Source of the DNA: Pseudooctadecabacter sp.
GTDB taxonomy: Bacteria; Pseudomonadota; Alphaproteobacteria; Rhodobacterales; Rhodobacteraceae
Assembly: GCF_020627745.1 (NCBI RefSeq)
Contig: NZ_JAHDGE010000027.1
Coordinates: 1-33,471 of the forward strand
Direction: 5' to 3'
Length of the DNA: 33,471 nt
Part shown: piece by piece, positions 1 to 6,987 of the stretch
Layout of the letters: each line of letters starts with the position of its first letter
Numbering within the stretch: position 1 is the first letter of the stretch
The notes under the pieces: generated by a model
What the model saw: only the letters and a program-made list of their open reading frames with translations
The model's database searches: none
Told to the model about the DNA's origin: nothing
Translations under genes and position numbers: made by a program

Positions 1-16
1 CGGGATATTTATAAGA

Positions 17-59
17 CAAAGACAACAAACCCGACGCGCACAAACACACGCGTCGGGTT
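17..59 (-). terminator. Probable rho-independent terminator (minus strand)
   Basis: An 11-bp perfect stem (28-38 with 49-59) encloses a 10-base A/C-rich loop. Read on the minus strand it is followed by a T-rich stretch broken by G and C (TTTGTTGTCTTT). It lies about 100 bases beyond the stop of the HAD-UbiA gene and so probably ends the transglycosylase/UbiA transcript. On the plus strand there is no T run after the stem. Bases 60-157 show nothing else that I can name. Confidence 0.6.
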
Positions 60-157
60 GAAAACGATGTACTCTCGTCTCCGTCTACGGCCATCGGCGT
101 CCCCGCCTGTGCCGCAGTTCGTGTCTACTTCAGTATGGTTAAGGCAGTGCTAACCGG

Positions 158-1582
158 TCAGCCCAAAAGCCGTGCGTACCATTCTGACCACAGACCGGCA
201 GCGTAGAACATCAACGACAGGGTGATGAGAAGATAACCCAGCCCCCGCATATCGCTGAGGGCAAAGACAATCGGGTCGTAGTCCATCCGCCCCATATAGC
301 CCAGCCGCACCATCCGGTAGAGCCACGCCGCAATCGGCAGCAGCGCCACCCACAACAGCCACTGATCCGGATAGAGCGCCAGTGCCTGATCCGAATAGGA
401 ATAAAGAAAGAAGATCACCAAAGCGCCGACCATGCCGATTGCCGACATATTCAACAGATCGCCCATATCGCCGCGCGCATAGCCACGGCCCGGCAGGGGT
501 TTGTCATCTGTCGCCAGCGCCAGTTCCGTCATCCGTTTGACGCAGCCCAGCGTGATGAAAATGGGGAAGATAAAGATCAGCATAAAGACCGAGGCATCGA
601 CGCCACTGGCCGCAGCCCCTGCCACCACCCGCAAGGTATAAAGCGACGCCAGCACCGCGATATCAATCCACCGCAACCGTTTGAGGCGCATGGAATAGGC
701 CAGCGACAGCGCCATGTAGAAGGCCACGACCCCGAACATCTGCACCGACAGCGCAGCGCCCACGCCAAGGGCGATCCCCCCGAGGACCAAACAGGTCAGC
801 ATCCCGATGGGAATCGGCACGGTTCCGGCGGCAAAGGGGCGTTTGCGCTTTTTCACGTGCAGGCGGTCTGCCTCGATATCCAGCAGGTCATTGACGATAT
901 AGATGCAGGATGCCGCCGCCGAAAAGCTGACGATGCCCAGACAGACGGCCAGAAAGATGTCAAAAAAGAACGCATGGGCAGCAATCATGGGCAAAAACAG
1001 CAGCACGTTTTTGACCCATTGATGGGGTCGCATGGATTTGAGCACCGCGCGCGGCGACCAGCCGCCGTCCAGTTGCGTGACCGATGTCAGCCCCTGTGCC
1101 CCGCCGCCGGCGCGCCCCACGACAATGGCATGATCGGCGTGATCCCAAATCTTGCGGTCACTTTTGTCGTTGCCGGCATAATCGAACCCGCCTTCGCCAT
1201 ACGCCGCGACAAGGGCATCGGCCTTAGCCTGCCCTTTCAGATTGACCCCGTTTTCGGACGCAAACACACGGTCAATGCCGTAGTGGGCCGCCAGCGGCGC
1301 CACATAGGAGATGTCGGACGCACTGGCGATGGCGACCTCACGGCCCTGCTCCCGGGCATCCAGAGCCAGGGCCGCGACGTCCTCGTGCACCGGCAACAGA
1401 TCGGCCCGCAAGGGGGCGATGCGGGCGATTTCCGCTTTGAACGCGGCGCGGTCGGACATCAGCGGCAGGGCTTTGAACACGGCGGCGGGGTCGGTCCCCA
1501 ACCCTTTCCAAATGCCTTCAAGCAACATGTCGGTCCGCAGCAACGTGCCATCCGCATCCAGAACCAGCGGTTTTGCGGTCAT
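158..1582 (-). CDS. HAD hydrolase-UbiA prenyltransferase fusion protein
   Basis: A 474-residue protein with two domains. Residues 1-175 look like a HAD phosphatase: D9 and D11 sit in a DADGTL motif, followed by a Ser/Thr motif near 87-90 and an acidic GND motif near 138. Residues 180-474 are a polytopic UbiA-family membrane prenyltransferase with the Asp-rich motif NDLLDIEADR (231-240), which binds Mg-prenyl diphosphate in this family. The opening RPHQWVKN resembles the decaprenyl-phosphate phosphoribosyltransferase branch, so a polyprenyl-phosphate sugar product is possible, but the substrate cannot be read from the sequence. The start is supported by TAAGGAA 8 bases upstream. That site overlaps the stop of the transglycosylase gene 11 bases away, so the two are probably co-transcribed and translationally coupled. 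Confidence 0.85.
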   Translation of the reverse strand: MTAKPLVLDADGTLLRTDMLLEGIWKGLGTDPAAVFKALPLMSDRAAFKAEIARIAPLRADLLPVHEDVAALALDAREQGREVAIASASDISYVAPLAAHYGIDRVFASENGVNLKGQAKADALVAAYGEGGFDYAGNDKSDRKIWDHADHAIVVGRAGGGAQGLTSVTQLDGGWSPRAVLKSMRPHQWVKNVLLFLPMIAAHAFFFDIFLAVCLGIVSFSAAASCIYIVNDLLDIEADRLHVKKRKRPFAAGTVPIPIGMLTCLVLGGIALGVGAALSVQMFGVVAFYMALSLAYSMRLKRLRWIDIAVLASLYTLRVVAGAAASGVDASVFMLIFIFPIFITLGCVKRMTELALATDDKPLPGRGYARGDMGDLLNMSAIGMVGALVIFFLYSYSDQALALYPDQWLLWVALLPIAAWLYRMVRLGYMGRMDYDPIVFALSDMRGLGYLLITLSLMFYAAGLWSEWYARLLG

Positions 1583-1593
1583 GTCAGTATTCC

Positions 1594-2445
1594 TTACTCA
1601 GATGCGACGGCGAAGACGCAGCCGTCTGTCACAAGTTCCGGCGGGGTCATGCACAGGCCGCGCGCGACCTCCCATGCGGCGAGCACTTTGGGGACATAGG
1701 CGCGGGTTTCGGCGTAGGGCGGGATGCCATTGTTGTTGCGCACGGCCCCCTCGCCCGCGTTATAGCCCGCCAGTGCATAAATCACCTTGTTGTCGAATTC
1801 ATCGAGCAGCCAGTCCAGATACGCCGTGCCACCGCTAATGTTGTCGCGCACATCAAAGGCGTTTTCGACGCCAAACCGCGCGGCGGTGGGCGGCATCAGT
1901 TGCATCAAACCTTGTGCCCCTGCGGAACTGACGGCATCGGACCGTCCCGCGCTTTCCACGGAAATCACCGCCAGAACCAGTGCTGGCGACACATCGGTGC
2001 CGATGGTTGCCGTCAGAATATCCACACCGTAGCGGCTGGCCAGTTCGGTCATGCCCTGCAGTCGGGGGGCGGGCACGCCCTGCCCTTGCGGGGCGGCTTT
2101 GAGGGCCGCCACGGCCGCCTCAAGACTGAAGCGGTCGGCGTCATCCAAGGACGGGGAAATCGCCTGCCAGTACCATTCTACACCGCTGGGCGCCGGCGCA
2201 AGGCCCGCAATAGCCGGGTCGCCTGGCGCGCGCGGGACTGCAACAGCCGCCCCTGCCGCAGCCGGGGCCTGCGGGCCGGACGGGGCCTGCGGTGACACTT
2301 GCACAGTAATGCGGTTGGCCGTCCCTGCCTGCGGCACGCCCACCCGCCGGAATGTAAAGTCACCCTGTAACCGGTGGCTTTCGGCCATGGCCGAGGTTGC
2401 CCCGATCACGGCGCACAGAAGGGTCAGTAATAATGTCCGCCGCAT
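1594..2445 (-). CDS. Periplasmic lytic transglycosylase (SLT domain)
   Basis: A 283-residue exported murein lytic transglycosylase, predicted to cleave the MurNAc-GlcNAc bond of peptidoglycan with formation of 1,6-anhydroMurNAc. Residues 1-21 are a signal peptide ending AMA. A Pro/Ala-rich linker spans about 35-90, and an SLT/goose-lysozyme-like domain spans about 140-265. Visible motifs are the catalytic Glu in VISVES (E164), then GAQGLMQLMP, AGYNAGEGAV and a C-terminal YAETRAYV. A GGAG ribosome site lies about 8 bases before the ATG. The gene diverges from flp1 across a 355-base gap and is followed by the HAD-UbiA gene. A role in making room for the Tad machine in the wall is plausible from position only; a housekeeping role is equally possible. 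Confidence 0.92.
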   Translation of the reverse strand: MRRTLLLTLLCAVIGATSAMAESHRLQGDFTFRRVGVPQAGTANRITVQVSPQAPSGPQAPAAAGAAVAVPRAPGDPAIAGLAPAPSGVEWYWQAISPSLDDADRFSLEAAVAALKAAPQGQGVPAPRLQGMTELASRYGVDILTATIGTDVSPALVLAVISVESAGRSDAVSSAGAQGLMQLMPPTAARFGVENAFDVRDNISGGTAYLDWLLDEFDNKVIYALAGYNAGEGAVRNNNGIPPYAETRAYVPKVLAAWEVARGLCMTPPELVTDGCVFAVASE

Positions 2446-2800
2446 TTTCGCGGTCTCCGCCTGCTTCTTGTTTTGTCCAAACTACCGCAATCGCGGTTCC
2501 GTTATCCACATAATCATGGACAATCCGCTGGAGGTGAGGGGCACTAGACACGTTTTTGCAACGATCATTTACAAAGGTTAAAGCTTTTTCCGTAATTTAT
2601 CGTTTCATAACAATGACCTGACCTAAATCCTCCTAAAAAGTTAAGCGGATGCAAAATTGCACGAATGGCGTCCAATTCCTGCCCTATTCCGCAGTCAAAC
2701 AATGCTCATCCAAGACGGACTGCGCACCAACAAGAGGCCGGTGCACAAAACGGTCCGCCTAGATACTGAAACTGAGAGAACACCCTGAGGAGGGAAACAC
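2446..2800. promoter_or_regulatory. Divergent control region, transglycosylase / flp1
   Basis: A 355-base gap between divergent genes, more AT-rich than its surroundings. It must hold promoters for both directions. Visible elements are a perfect DnaA box (2502-2510), a short inverted repeat TGCAA-AA-TTGCA (2650-2661), and the strong GAGGAGG ribosome site (about 2787-2793) for flp1. I could not identify convincing -35/-10 pairs and saw no CtrA full site (TTAA-N7-TTAA). Confidence 0.5.
2502..2510 (+). promoter_or_regulatory. DnaA box (perfect 9-mer)
   Basis: TTATCCACA matches the strict DnaA-binding consensus. It lies about 57 bases upstream of the transglycosylase start and 290 bases upstream of flp1. 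The 13-base context GTTATCCACATAA recurs at 4691-4703. Binding is inferred from the motif only. Confidence 0.5.
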
Positions 2801-2986
2801 ATGCTTAACTTTATCAAGAACTTCCGCAACGACGAAGACGGCGCCGTAACTGTTGACTGGGTCGTTCTGACCGCAGCCATCGTGGGCCTCGGCATCGCCG
2901 TTCTGTCTTCCGTGTCCGGTGGTACGACTGCTCTGGGCGACAAGATCAGCTCCCAGCTGTCCGCACAGACCATCGCAACTTACTAA
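2798..2986 (+). repeat. Direct repeat copy 1 (flp1 gene)
   Basis: This 189-base unit (CAC plus the whole flp1 reading frame) recurs without a single difference at 3010-3198. Identity stops exactly outside the coding region on both sides. The repeat period is 212 bases. Confidence 0.95.
2801..2986 (+). CDS. flp: Flp-family type IVb prepilin, copy 1
   Basis: A 61-residue Flp prepilin, the main structural subunit of Tad pili. A short basic leader (residues 1-14) ends in Gly14, the predicted TadV cleavage site. A hydrophobic helix follows (about 15-42), then a short Ser/Thr-rich tail ending ATY. Classic Flp pilins carry Glu-Tyr at mature positions 5-6; here these are Asp19-Trp20 (GAVTVDW). A very strong GAGGAGG ribosome site 8 bases before the ATG suggests high expression. 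The gene heads the tad cluster and is followed 26 bases later by an identical second copy, with one terminator after the pair. Confidence 0.93.
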   Translation: MLNFIKNFRNDEDGAVTVDWVVLTAAIVGLGIAVLSSVSGGTTALGDKISSQLSAQTIATY

Positions 2987-3009
2987 TCACAACACGAATT
3001 CGGAGAACT

Positions 3010-3198
3010 CACATGCTTAACTTTATCAAGAACTTCCGCAACGACGAAGACGGCGCCGTAACTGTTGACTGGGTCGTTCTGACCGCAGCCATCGTGGGCC
3101 TCGGCATCGCCGTTCTGTCTTCCGTGTCCGGTGGTACGACTGCTCTGGGCGACAAGATCAGCTCCCAGCTGTCCGCACAGACCATCGCAACTTACTAA
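3010..3198 (+). repeat. Direct repeat copy 2 (flp2 gene)
   Basis: Base-for-base identical to 2798-2986, including all synonymous positions, which indicates a recent tandem duplication or ongoing gene conversion. The flanks differ completely. Confidence 0.95.
3013..3198 (+). CDS. flp: Flp-family type IVb prepilin, copy 2
   Basis: This gene encodes the same 61-residue prepilin as the gene 26 bases upstream, with an identical nucleotide sequence. The features are the same: leader ending Gly14, Asp19-Trp20 in place of Glu-Tyr, one hydrophobic helix. Its ribosome site differs (GGAGA, about 8 bases before the ATG) and is weaker than that of copy 1. A strong terminator starts 26 bases after the stop, so copies 1 and 2 probably form a dedicated pilin transcript separate from the assembly genes. 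The duplication probably raises pilin dosage. Confidence 0.93.
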   Translation: MLNFIKNFRNDEDGAVTVDWVVLTAAIVGLGIAVLSSVSGGTTALGDKISSQLSAQTIATY

Positions 3199-3224
3199 GC
3201 CTCCGGCTGCGTATGCGACAAGAG

Positions 3225-3251
3225 GGCCGCACTTTCGGGTGCGGCCTTTTT
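3225..3251 (+). terminator. Rho-independent terminator after flp2
   Basis: An 8-bp perfect GC-rich stem (3225-3232 with 3239-3246) with a six-base TTTCGG loop is followed directly by five T. It should end the flp1-flp2 transcript, or attenuate readthrough into flp3 and cpaB. Confidence 0.88.
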
Positions 3252-3378
3252 GATTTGAAAGCAGGGGCAATTTTACCCCGCAATAAACCGATTTGGACCA
3301 AGTTTGGGCCACATTTGAAGACCACACCTAAGGTCGAGATTTATTGATTAACTCCCCCTACCGCGCCGGAGATGTACC

Positions 3379-3564
3379 ATGTTGAAGTTTATGAAAACCA
3401 TTCGTGAAGAAGAAGACGGGGCCGTGACCGTTGATTGGGTTGTCCTGTGTGCAGTGATCATCGGCCTTTCCATTGCGTTGATCGCGATTATCGGTGCCGG
3501 TGCCACGAACAAATCCAGCAGCGTGGGCGCGTTTTTGAGTGCGCAATCCATCGCCACATACTAA
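3379..3564 (+). CDS. flp: Flp-family type IVb prepilin, divergent third copy
   Basis: A 61-residue paralogue of the two upstream pilins, clearly diverged in sequence. It keeps the EEDGAVTVDWVVL core with predicted cleavage after Gly14 and the Asp-Trp pair, but has Cys24 in the hydrophobic helix and a different C-terminal half ending SIATY. A GGAG ribosome site sits about 8 bases before the ATG. It lies after the flp2 terminator and before cpaB, so its expression probably depends on its own promoter within 3252-3378, a gap that also holds a short GGGG-N8-CCCC inverted repeat. It may be a minor pilin or an alternative major subunit. Confidence 0.9.
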   Translation: MLKFMKTIREEEDGAVTVDWVVLCAVIIGLSIALIAIIGAGATNKSSSVGAFLSAQSIATY

Positions 3565-3615
3565 GGCATCGGCCGGACAGGGACCGGACCCTTTTACAAA
3601 TCACACCAAGTTCAT

Positions 3616-3641
3616 GAATGCGGCACAAAGTGGCCGCATTC
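3616..3641 (+). other. Hairpin between flp3 and cpaB
   Basis: A 9-bp perfect stem (3616-3624 with 3633-3641) with an 8-base loop and no T run after it. It may be a weak terminator, a processing site or a stabiliser that sets pilin against assembly-gene expression. Confidence 0.55.
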
Positions 3642-3711
3642 TGTCGTTAGGGACTGGGAATAATAGTATTCGTGCCAGTCCAAGCTGGCCAGTTATCCGG
3701 AAGGAAACACA

Positions 3712-4569
3712 ATGAGAGCAGTATTCGGACTTGTCCTGATTGCCGGCATGGGCCTGGCGGGCTTCGCCATCTATATGGTGCAAGGGTATTTTCAGGAACA
3801 AAACGCCGCTTTGGCCGCCCAGCGTGCTGTCATGGCCGAGGCTGTGCCGACAGTTGACGTGGTTGCCGTAAACCGAATCATGGAACACGGCGAACAGATT
3901 ACGGCTGAGGACATTGTCATCATCAAATACGCCGAACCCTTCCTTCCAGAAGGCGTCTTTCGCACCCAGGAAGAACTATTCTCCGAAGGTCCGGAAGAAT
4001 TGCGCGTCGTCCTGCGCCAGATGGAACCGAACGAACCGGTCCTGGCGACCAAAGTTACCGACCCCGGGGAAGTGGCCGGGATCACGGCCCTGATCGAACG
4101 GGGTATGCGCGCCTTCGCCATCAATGTGGACGTCTCCTCCGGCGTTTCGGGCTTCCTGACCCCCGGCGACCGCGTCGATGTATATTGGACAGGCCGGGCC
4201 GCAGGCCTGACCGATGGTGGCAATACCGATATCACCAAACTGATCGAGGCAAATATTCAGCTCGTCGCCGTGGACCAGACATCCGAAAGCGGCCGGACGG
4301 GGGCAACGATTGCCCGCACCGTCACGGTTCAGGTATCACCCGATCAGGTGGCGGCCCTTGCACAGGCGCAGGCGACGGGCAAACTGTCGCTGTCACTGGT
4401 GGGCCGCGAAGACGACACCATTGCAGGCGCGATCGAGGTTGATCAGGCCAGCCTGCTGGGCATTCTGCCACAGGCCCCCGCCCCGCAGATCGAACAGGAA
4501 CGGATTTGTACAATCCGCACACGCCGCGGGGCAGAAGTTGTCGAAATCCCGATCCCCTGCACCAACTGA
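3712..4569 (+). CDS. cpaB: Flp pilus assembly protein CpaB (RcpC)
   Basis: A 285-residue periplasmic protein of the Tad system, thought to link the inner-membrane machine to the secretin. An N-terminal membrane anchor spans residues 3-23, a SAF domain about 47-115, and an RcpC/CpaB domain about 125-245 with the typical GMRAFAINVDVSSGVSGFL stretch followed by PGDRVDVYW. The C-terminus has a Cys pair (ERICTI and PIPCTN) that could form a disulfide. An AAGGAAA ribosome site lies just before the ATG. Downstream, a 244-base gap with a hairpin and a DnaA box separates it from cpaC. Confidence 0.93.
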   Translation: MRAVFGLVLIAGMGLAGFAIYMVQGYFQEQNAALAAQRAVMAEAVPTVDVVAVNRIMEHGEQITAEDIVIIKYAEPFLPEGVFRTQEELFSEGPEELRVVLRQMEPNEPVLATKVTDPGEVAGITALIERGMRAFAINVDVSSGVSGFLTPGDRVDVYWTGRAAGLTDGGNTDITKLIEANIQLVAVDQTSESGRTGATIARTVTVQVSPDQVAALAQAQATGKLSLSLVGREDDTIAGAIEVDQASLLGILPQAPAPQIEQERICTIRTRRGAEVVEIPIPCTN

Positions 4570-4617
4570 GTGCTGGGCCGGCGTCTGACCCGGATTTACA
4601 CATTTTCAACCTGACGC

Positions 4618-4653
4618 GATCGGGCGCCGTGGACAAAACTGCGGCGCCCGATC
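4618..4653. other. 12-bp perfect hairpin between cpaB and cpaC
   Basis: The arms GATCGGGCGCCG (4618-4629) and its exact complement (4642-4653) enclose a 12-base loop. Neither strand shows a T run after the stem, so it is not a standard terminator. It lies in the 244-base gap between cpaB and cpaC and could modulate readthrough or protect the upstream mRNA. Confidence 0.75.
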
Positions 4654-4691
4654 TGTGTCCTGAATAGCGGGGGCGCGGTTTGTGTTGCTGG

Positions 4692-4700
4692 TTATCCACA
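4692..4700 (+). promoter_or_regulatory. DnaA box (perfect 9-mer) upstream of cpaC
   Basis: A second perfect TTATCCACA, about 114 bases upstream of the cpaC start, in the same 13-base context (GTTATCCACATAA) as the box at 2502-2510. Binding is inferred from the motif only. Confidence 0.5.
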
Positions 4701-4813
4701 TAAACATCGCGGCTCAATGTATTGATTCTTGCAAAAAATGTCATTTTCGCGCAGGGTCAACGGAATGACGGACGAAAAGTCCGCAACAGATGTGGCATCA
4801 GAGGCAGGTCACC

Positions 4814-6241
4814 ATGAAAAAGAATAGATTTCTCAAGGCGGCCCTAGTCGGGTTGTCCCTTAGTATTGCAAGCATTCCCGCGCATCTTCCGGCGGAAACA
4901 TTGCGCGTTATGCGCGGCGCTCCGTCAAGCGCGCTGAATGTTCCGATGAACCGGGCGGTGGTCGTCGAAAGTGACGTCCCCTTCACCGAATTGTCGATCG
5001 CAAACCCCACCATTGCAGACATTTCGTCCCTGTCCGACAGAACGATTTACGTTCTGGGTAAGGAACCTGGTCGCACGACGCTGACCCTTCTGGGGGGTGA
5101 CGGCAGGCTGATCACCAATGTCGAGGTTCACGTGACCCCCGACATCGCGGAATTCAAAGAACGACTGGAACAGATCCTCCCCGGTGAGCATATCGAAGTG
5201 CGCACCGCGAACGACGGCATCGTGCTGTCCGGAACAGTTTCATCCATCGCACGGCTGGACCGCGCCCTTGAACTGGCAAACCGGTATGCACCCGAACGGG
5301 TGTCGAACCTGATGACCGTCGGCGGCACCCAACAGGTGATGTTGCGGGTCCGATTTGCAGAAATGCAGCGGTCCGTGTCCAAATCCCTCAGCTCCTCCCT
5401 GTCCTTGGGGGGCGATACCCTTGGCGGTGATCTCGGGCTGGCGTTGGGAACAGGTACAACCGTCGGTGACGGCGCACGCACAGGGGCCCTTGGCGGCGCC
5501 CTGCCGGGCGGCAATGACAACGCGGGCGCCTTCCTTTTCGGGTTCAACGCAGGCGGGGTCGAGGTCGGTATCCTCTTGGAAGCCTTGGAAAATCGCGGCG
5601 TTGTCCGCACTTTGGCCGAACCGAACCTGACGGCCTTGTCGGGCCAGGAGGCCAGCTTCCTCGCCGGTGGCGAATATCCGGTTCCGGTTGCACAGGAACA
5701 GGGCTCCATCTCGATCGAATACAAACCCTTCGGGATCGAACTGGACTTTATCCCCCGCGTGGTGGATGGCGATATCATCAATCTTGAATTGAACGCCTCT
5801 GTGTCTTCCCTCGATCCGGCAAACGGCTTTTCCCAGAACGGGTTCAGCATCGACGCCTTCAAAACCCGCGCAACTTCGACCACTGTTGAAATGCGCGACG
5901 GCGAAAGCTTTGCCATTGCGGGCCTTCTGTCTGACGATTTCGTCGATTTGAGCGGTCAGGTCCCATGGGCCGGTGACATTCCGGTGCTGGGTGCGCTTTT
6001 CCGGTCCGCTGAATACAGCCGGCAGCAAACCGAACTCGTCATCATCGTGACCCCCCACCTTGTAACGCCCACCCGCGGCGAGGCTCTGGCCCTGCCGACG
6101 GACCGTGTGCGCCCCCCCTCGGAGCGTGATCTGTTCCTCTTCGGGCGGGTCGCGGCAGGCGAAGCGCCCCAGGTCGGCGGCGCGGGCGAGGTTGCACGGC
6201 AGGACTTCAGCGGCTCTTATGGCTACGTGTTGGACGATTGA
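4814..6241 (+). CDS. cpaC: Tad pilus outer-membrane secretin CpaC (RcpA)
   Basis: A 475-residue secretin that forms the outer-membrane pore for Flp pili. The start at 4814 gives a clean signal peptide (MKKNRFLKAA... cleaved near residue 27) and has GAGGCAGG upstream; an in-frame ATG at 4790 would add eight residues and spoil it. The N-terminal pilus-assembly domain spans about 28-108, a BON-like segment 110-170, and the secretin core 175-425 with the signature VPWAGDIPVLGALF and the strand ELVIIVTPHLV. A Gly-rich insertion lies at about 198-235. The gene is followed 16 bases later by the OmpA lipoprotein gene. The long upstream gap argues for its own promoter or regulated readthrough from cpaB. 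Confidence 0.95.
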   Translation: MKKNRFLKAALVGLSLSIASIPAHLPAETLRVMRGAPSSALNVPMNRAVVVESDVPFTELSIANPTIADISSLSDRTIYVLGKEPGRTTLTLLGGDGRLITNVEVHVTPDIAEFKERLEQILPGEHIEVRTANDGIVLSGTVSSIARLDRALELANRYAPERVSNLMTVGGTQQVMLRVRFAEMQRSVSKSLSSSLSLGGDTLGGDLGLALGTGTTVGDGARTGALGGALPGGNDNAGAFLFGFNAGGVEVGILLEALENRGVVRTLAEPNLTALSGQEASFLAGGEYPVPVAQEQGSISIEYKPFGIELDFIPRVVDGDIINLELNASVSSLDPANGFSQNGFSIDAFKTRATSTTVEMRDGESFAIAGLLSDDFVDLSGQVPWAGDIPVLGALFRSAEYSRQQTELVIIVTPHLVTPTRGEALALPTDRVRPPSERDLFLFGRVAAGEAPQVGGAGEVARQDFSGSYGYVLDD

Positions 6242-6257
6242 TATGGGACATTGCACA

Positions 6258-6938
6258 ATGAAAACGACAGCAGCTTTCACAGCCGCGGTGCTGGCCCTTA
6301 CAGGCTGTTCCACCGGCGCGGGTCAGTGGCGGGATTTCAACACCCGTGAAGCGGGCTCCGAAATTGACAGCGGGTACTTTGGCAACGCGACGGCACAAAA
6401 TACATCTGTGCAATCGGGCGCCAGCAGCTTTGCGATCAACCTGAACCGCCGGTTCAGCACCGAAGTCAACACAATGGTGACTTTTCCGTTTAATTCCACG
6501 GCGTTGGACGAAACGGCACGGGCCACCCTACGCCAGCAGGCGGCGTGGATCCGGCAGTTCCCCGAAGTGCGTTTCAAGGTGTTCGGGCACACCGATCTGG
6601 TCGGTTCGATGGCCTACAACCGCCGTCTGGGCCTGCGTCGTGCAGAAGCGGTCGTTCTGTACCTGACGTCGCAAGGCATCAGCCGCAACCGGCTTGAGGC
6701 GGTCGTGACCTTTGGCGAAACGCAGCCGTTGATCGTAACGGAGGGGCGTGAGCGTCGCAACCGCCGGACAGTTACCGAAGTATCAGGCTTCGTCGACAAC
6801 CATCCCACCGTGCTGAATGGCCGTTATGCTGAGGTTATCTTCCGCGAATATGTGGCCAGCGCTGTGCCACCCACACAGCTGAGCGGTGGTGGCGGCGGCG
6901 GCGGGGCCGCTGAACCGGCCGGCGGCGGCGGCGGTTAA
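6258..6938 (+). CDS. OmpA-family lipoprotein in the cpaD position
   Basis: A 226-residue lipoprotein (start at 6258, GGGA 8 bases before the ATG; an ATG at 6243 is possible). The signal peptide ends in lipobox LTGC. An OmpA-like peptidoglycan-binding domain spans about 65-180, with FGHTDLVGSMAYNRRLGLRRAEAV holding the Asp and Arg that contact diaminopimelate in this family. The protein ends in a tail of two oligoglycine runs around AAEPA. It lies 16 bases after cpaC and is followed by a terminator. Many tad loci have the CpaD lipoprotein here. By position this protein may pilot or anchor the secretin to the wall, but that is inference. Confidence 0.88.
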   Translation: MKTTAAFTAAVLALTGCSTGAGQWRDFNTREAGSEIDSGYFGNATAQNTSVQSGASSFAINLNRRFSTEVNTMVTFPFNSTALDETARATLRQQAAWIRQFPEVRFKVFGHTDLVGSMAYNRRLGLRRAEAVVLYLTSQGISRNRLEAVVTFGETQPLIVTEGRERRNRRTVTEVSGFVDNHPTVLNGRYAEVIFREYVASAVPPTQLSGGGGGGGAAEPAGGGGG

Positions 6939-6964
6939 ACCACCGCGCGGAAAACACATACGTC

Positions 6965-6987
6965 AGGGGCCCTTCGGGGCCCTTTTT
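6965..6987 (+). terminator. Rho-independent terminator after OmpA lipoprotein gene
   Basis: GGGCCC-TTCG-GGGCCC (6967-6982), a six-bp all-GC stem with a stable TTCG tetraloop, followed by five T. It divides the tad locus: cpaE to tadV must have a promoter in 6988-7201, where I see no clear -35/-10 pair. Confidence 0.88.

Noticed and set aside
2560..2800. CtrA-binding sites upstream of flp1
   Set aside because: TTAA half-sites occur but no TTAA-N7-TTAA pair was found, so I do not call CtrA control.
2502..4700. Replication origin based on DnaA boxes
   Set aside because: Only two boxes 2.2 kb apart, no AT-rich unwinding element, and no dnaA, parAB, hemE or maxZ-type neighbours.
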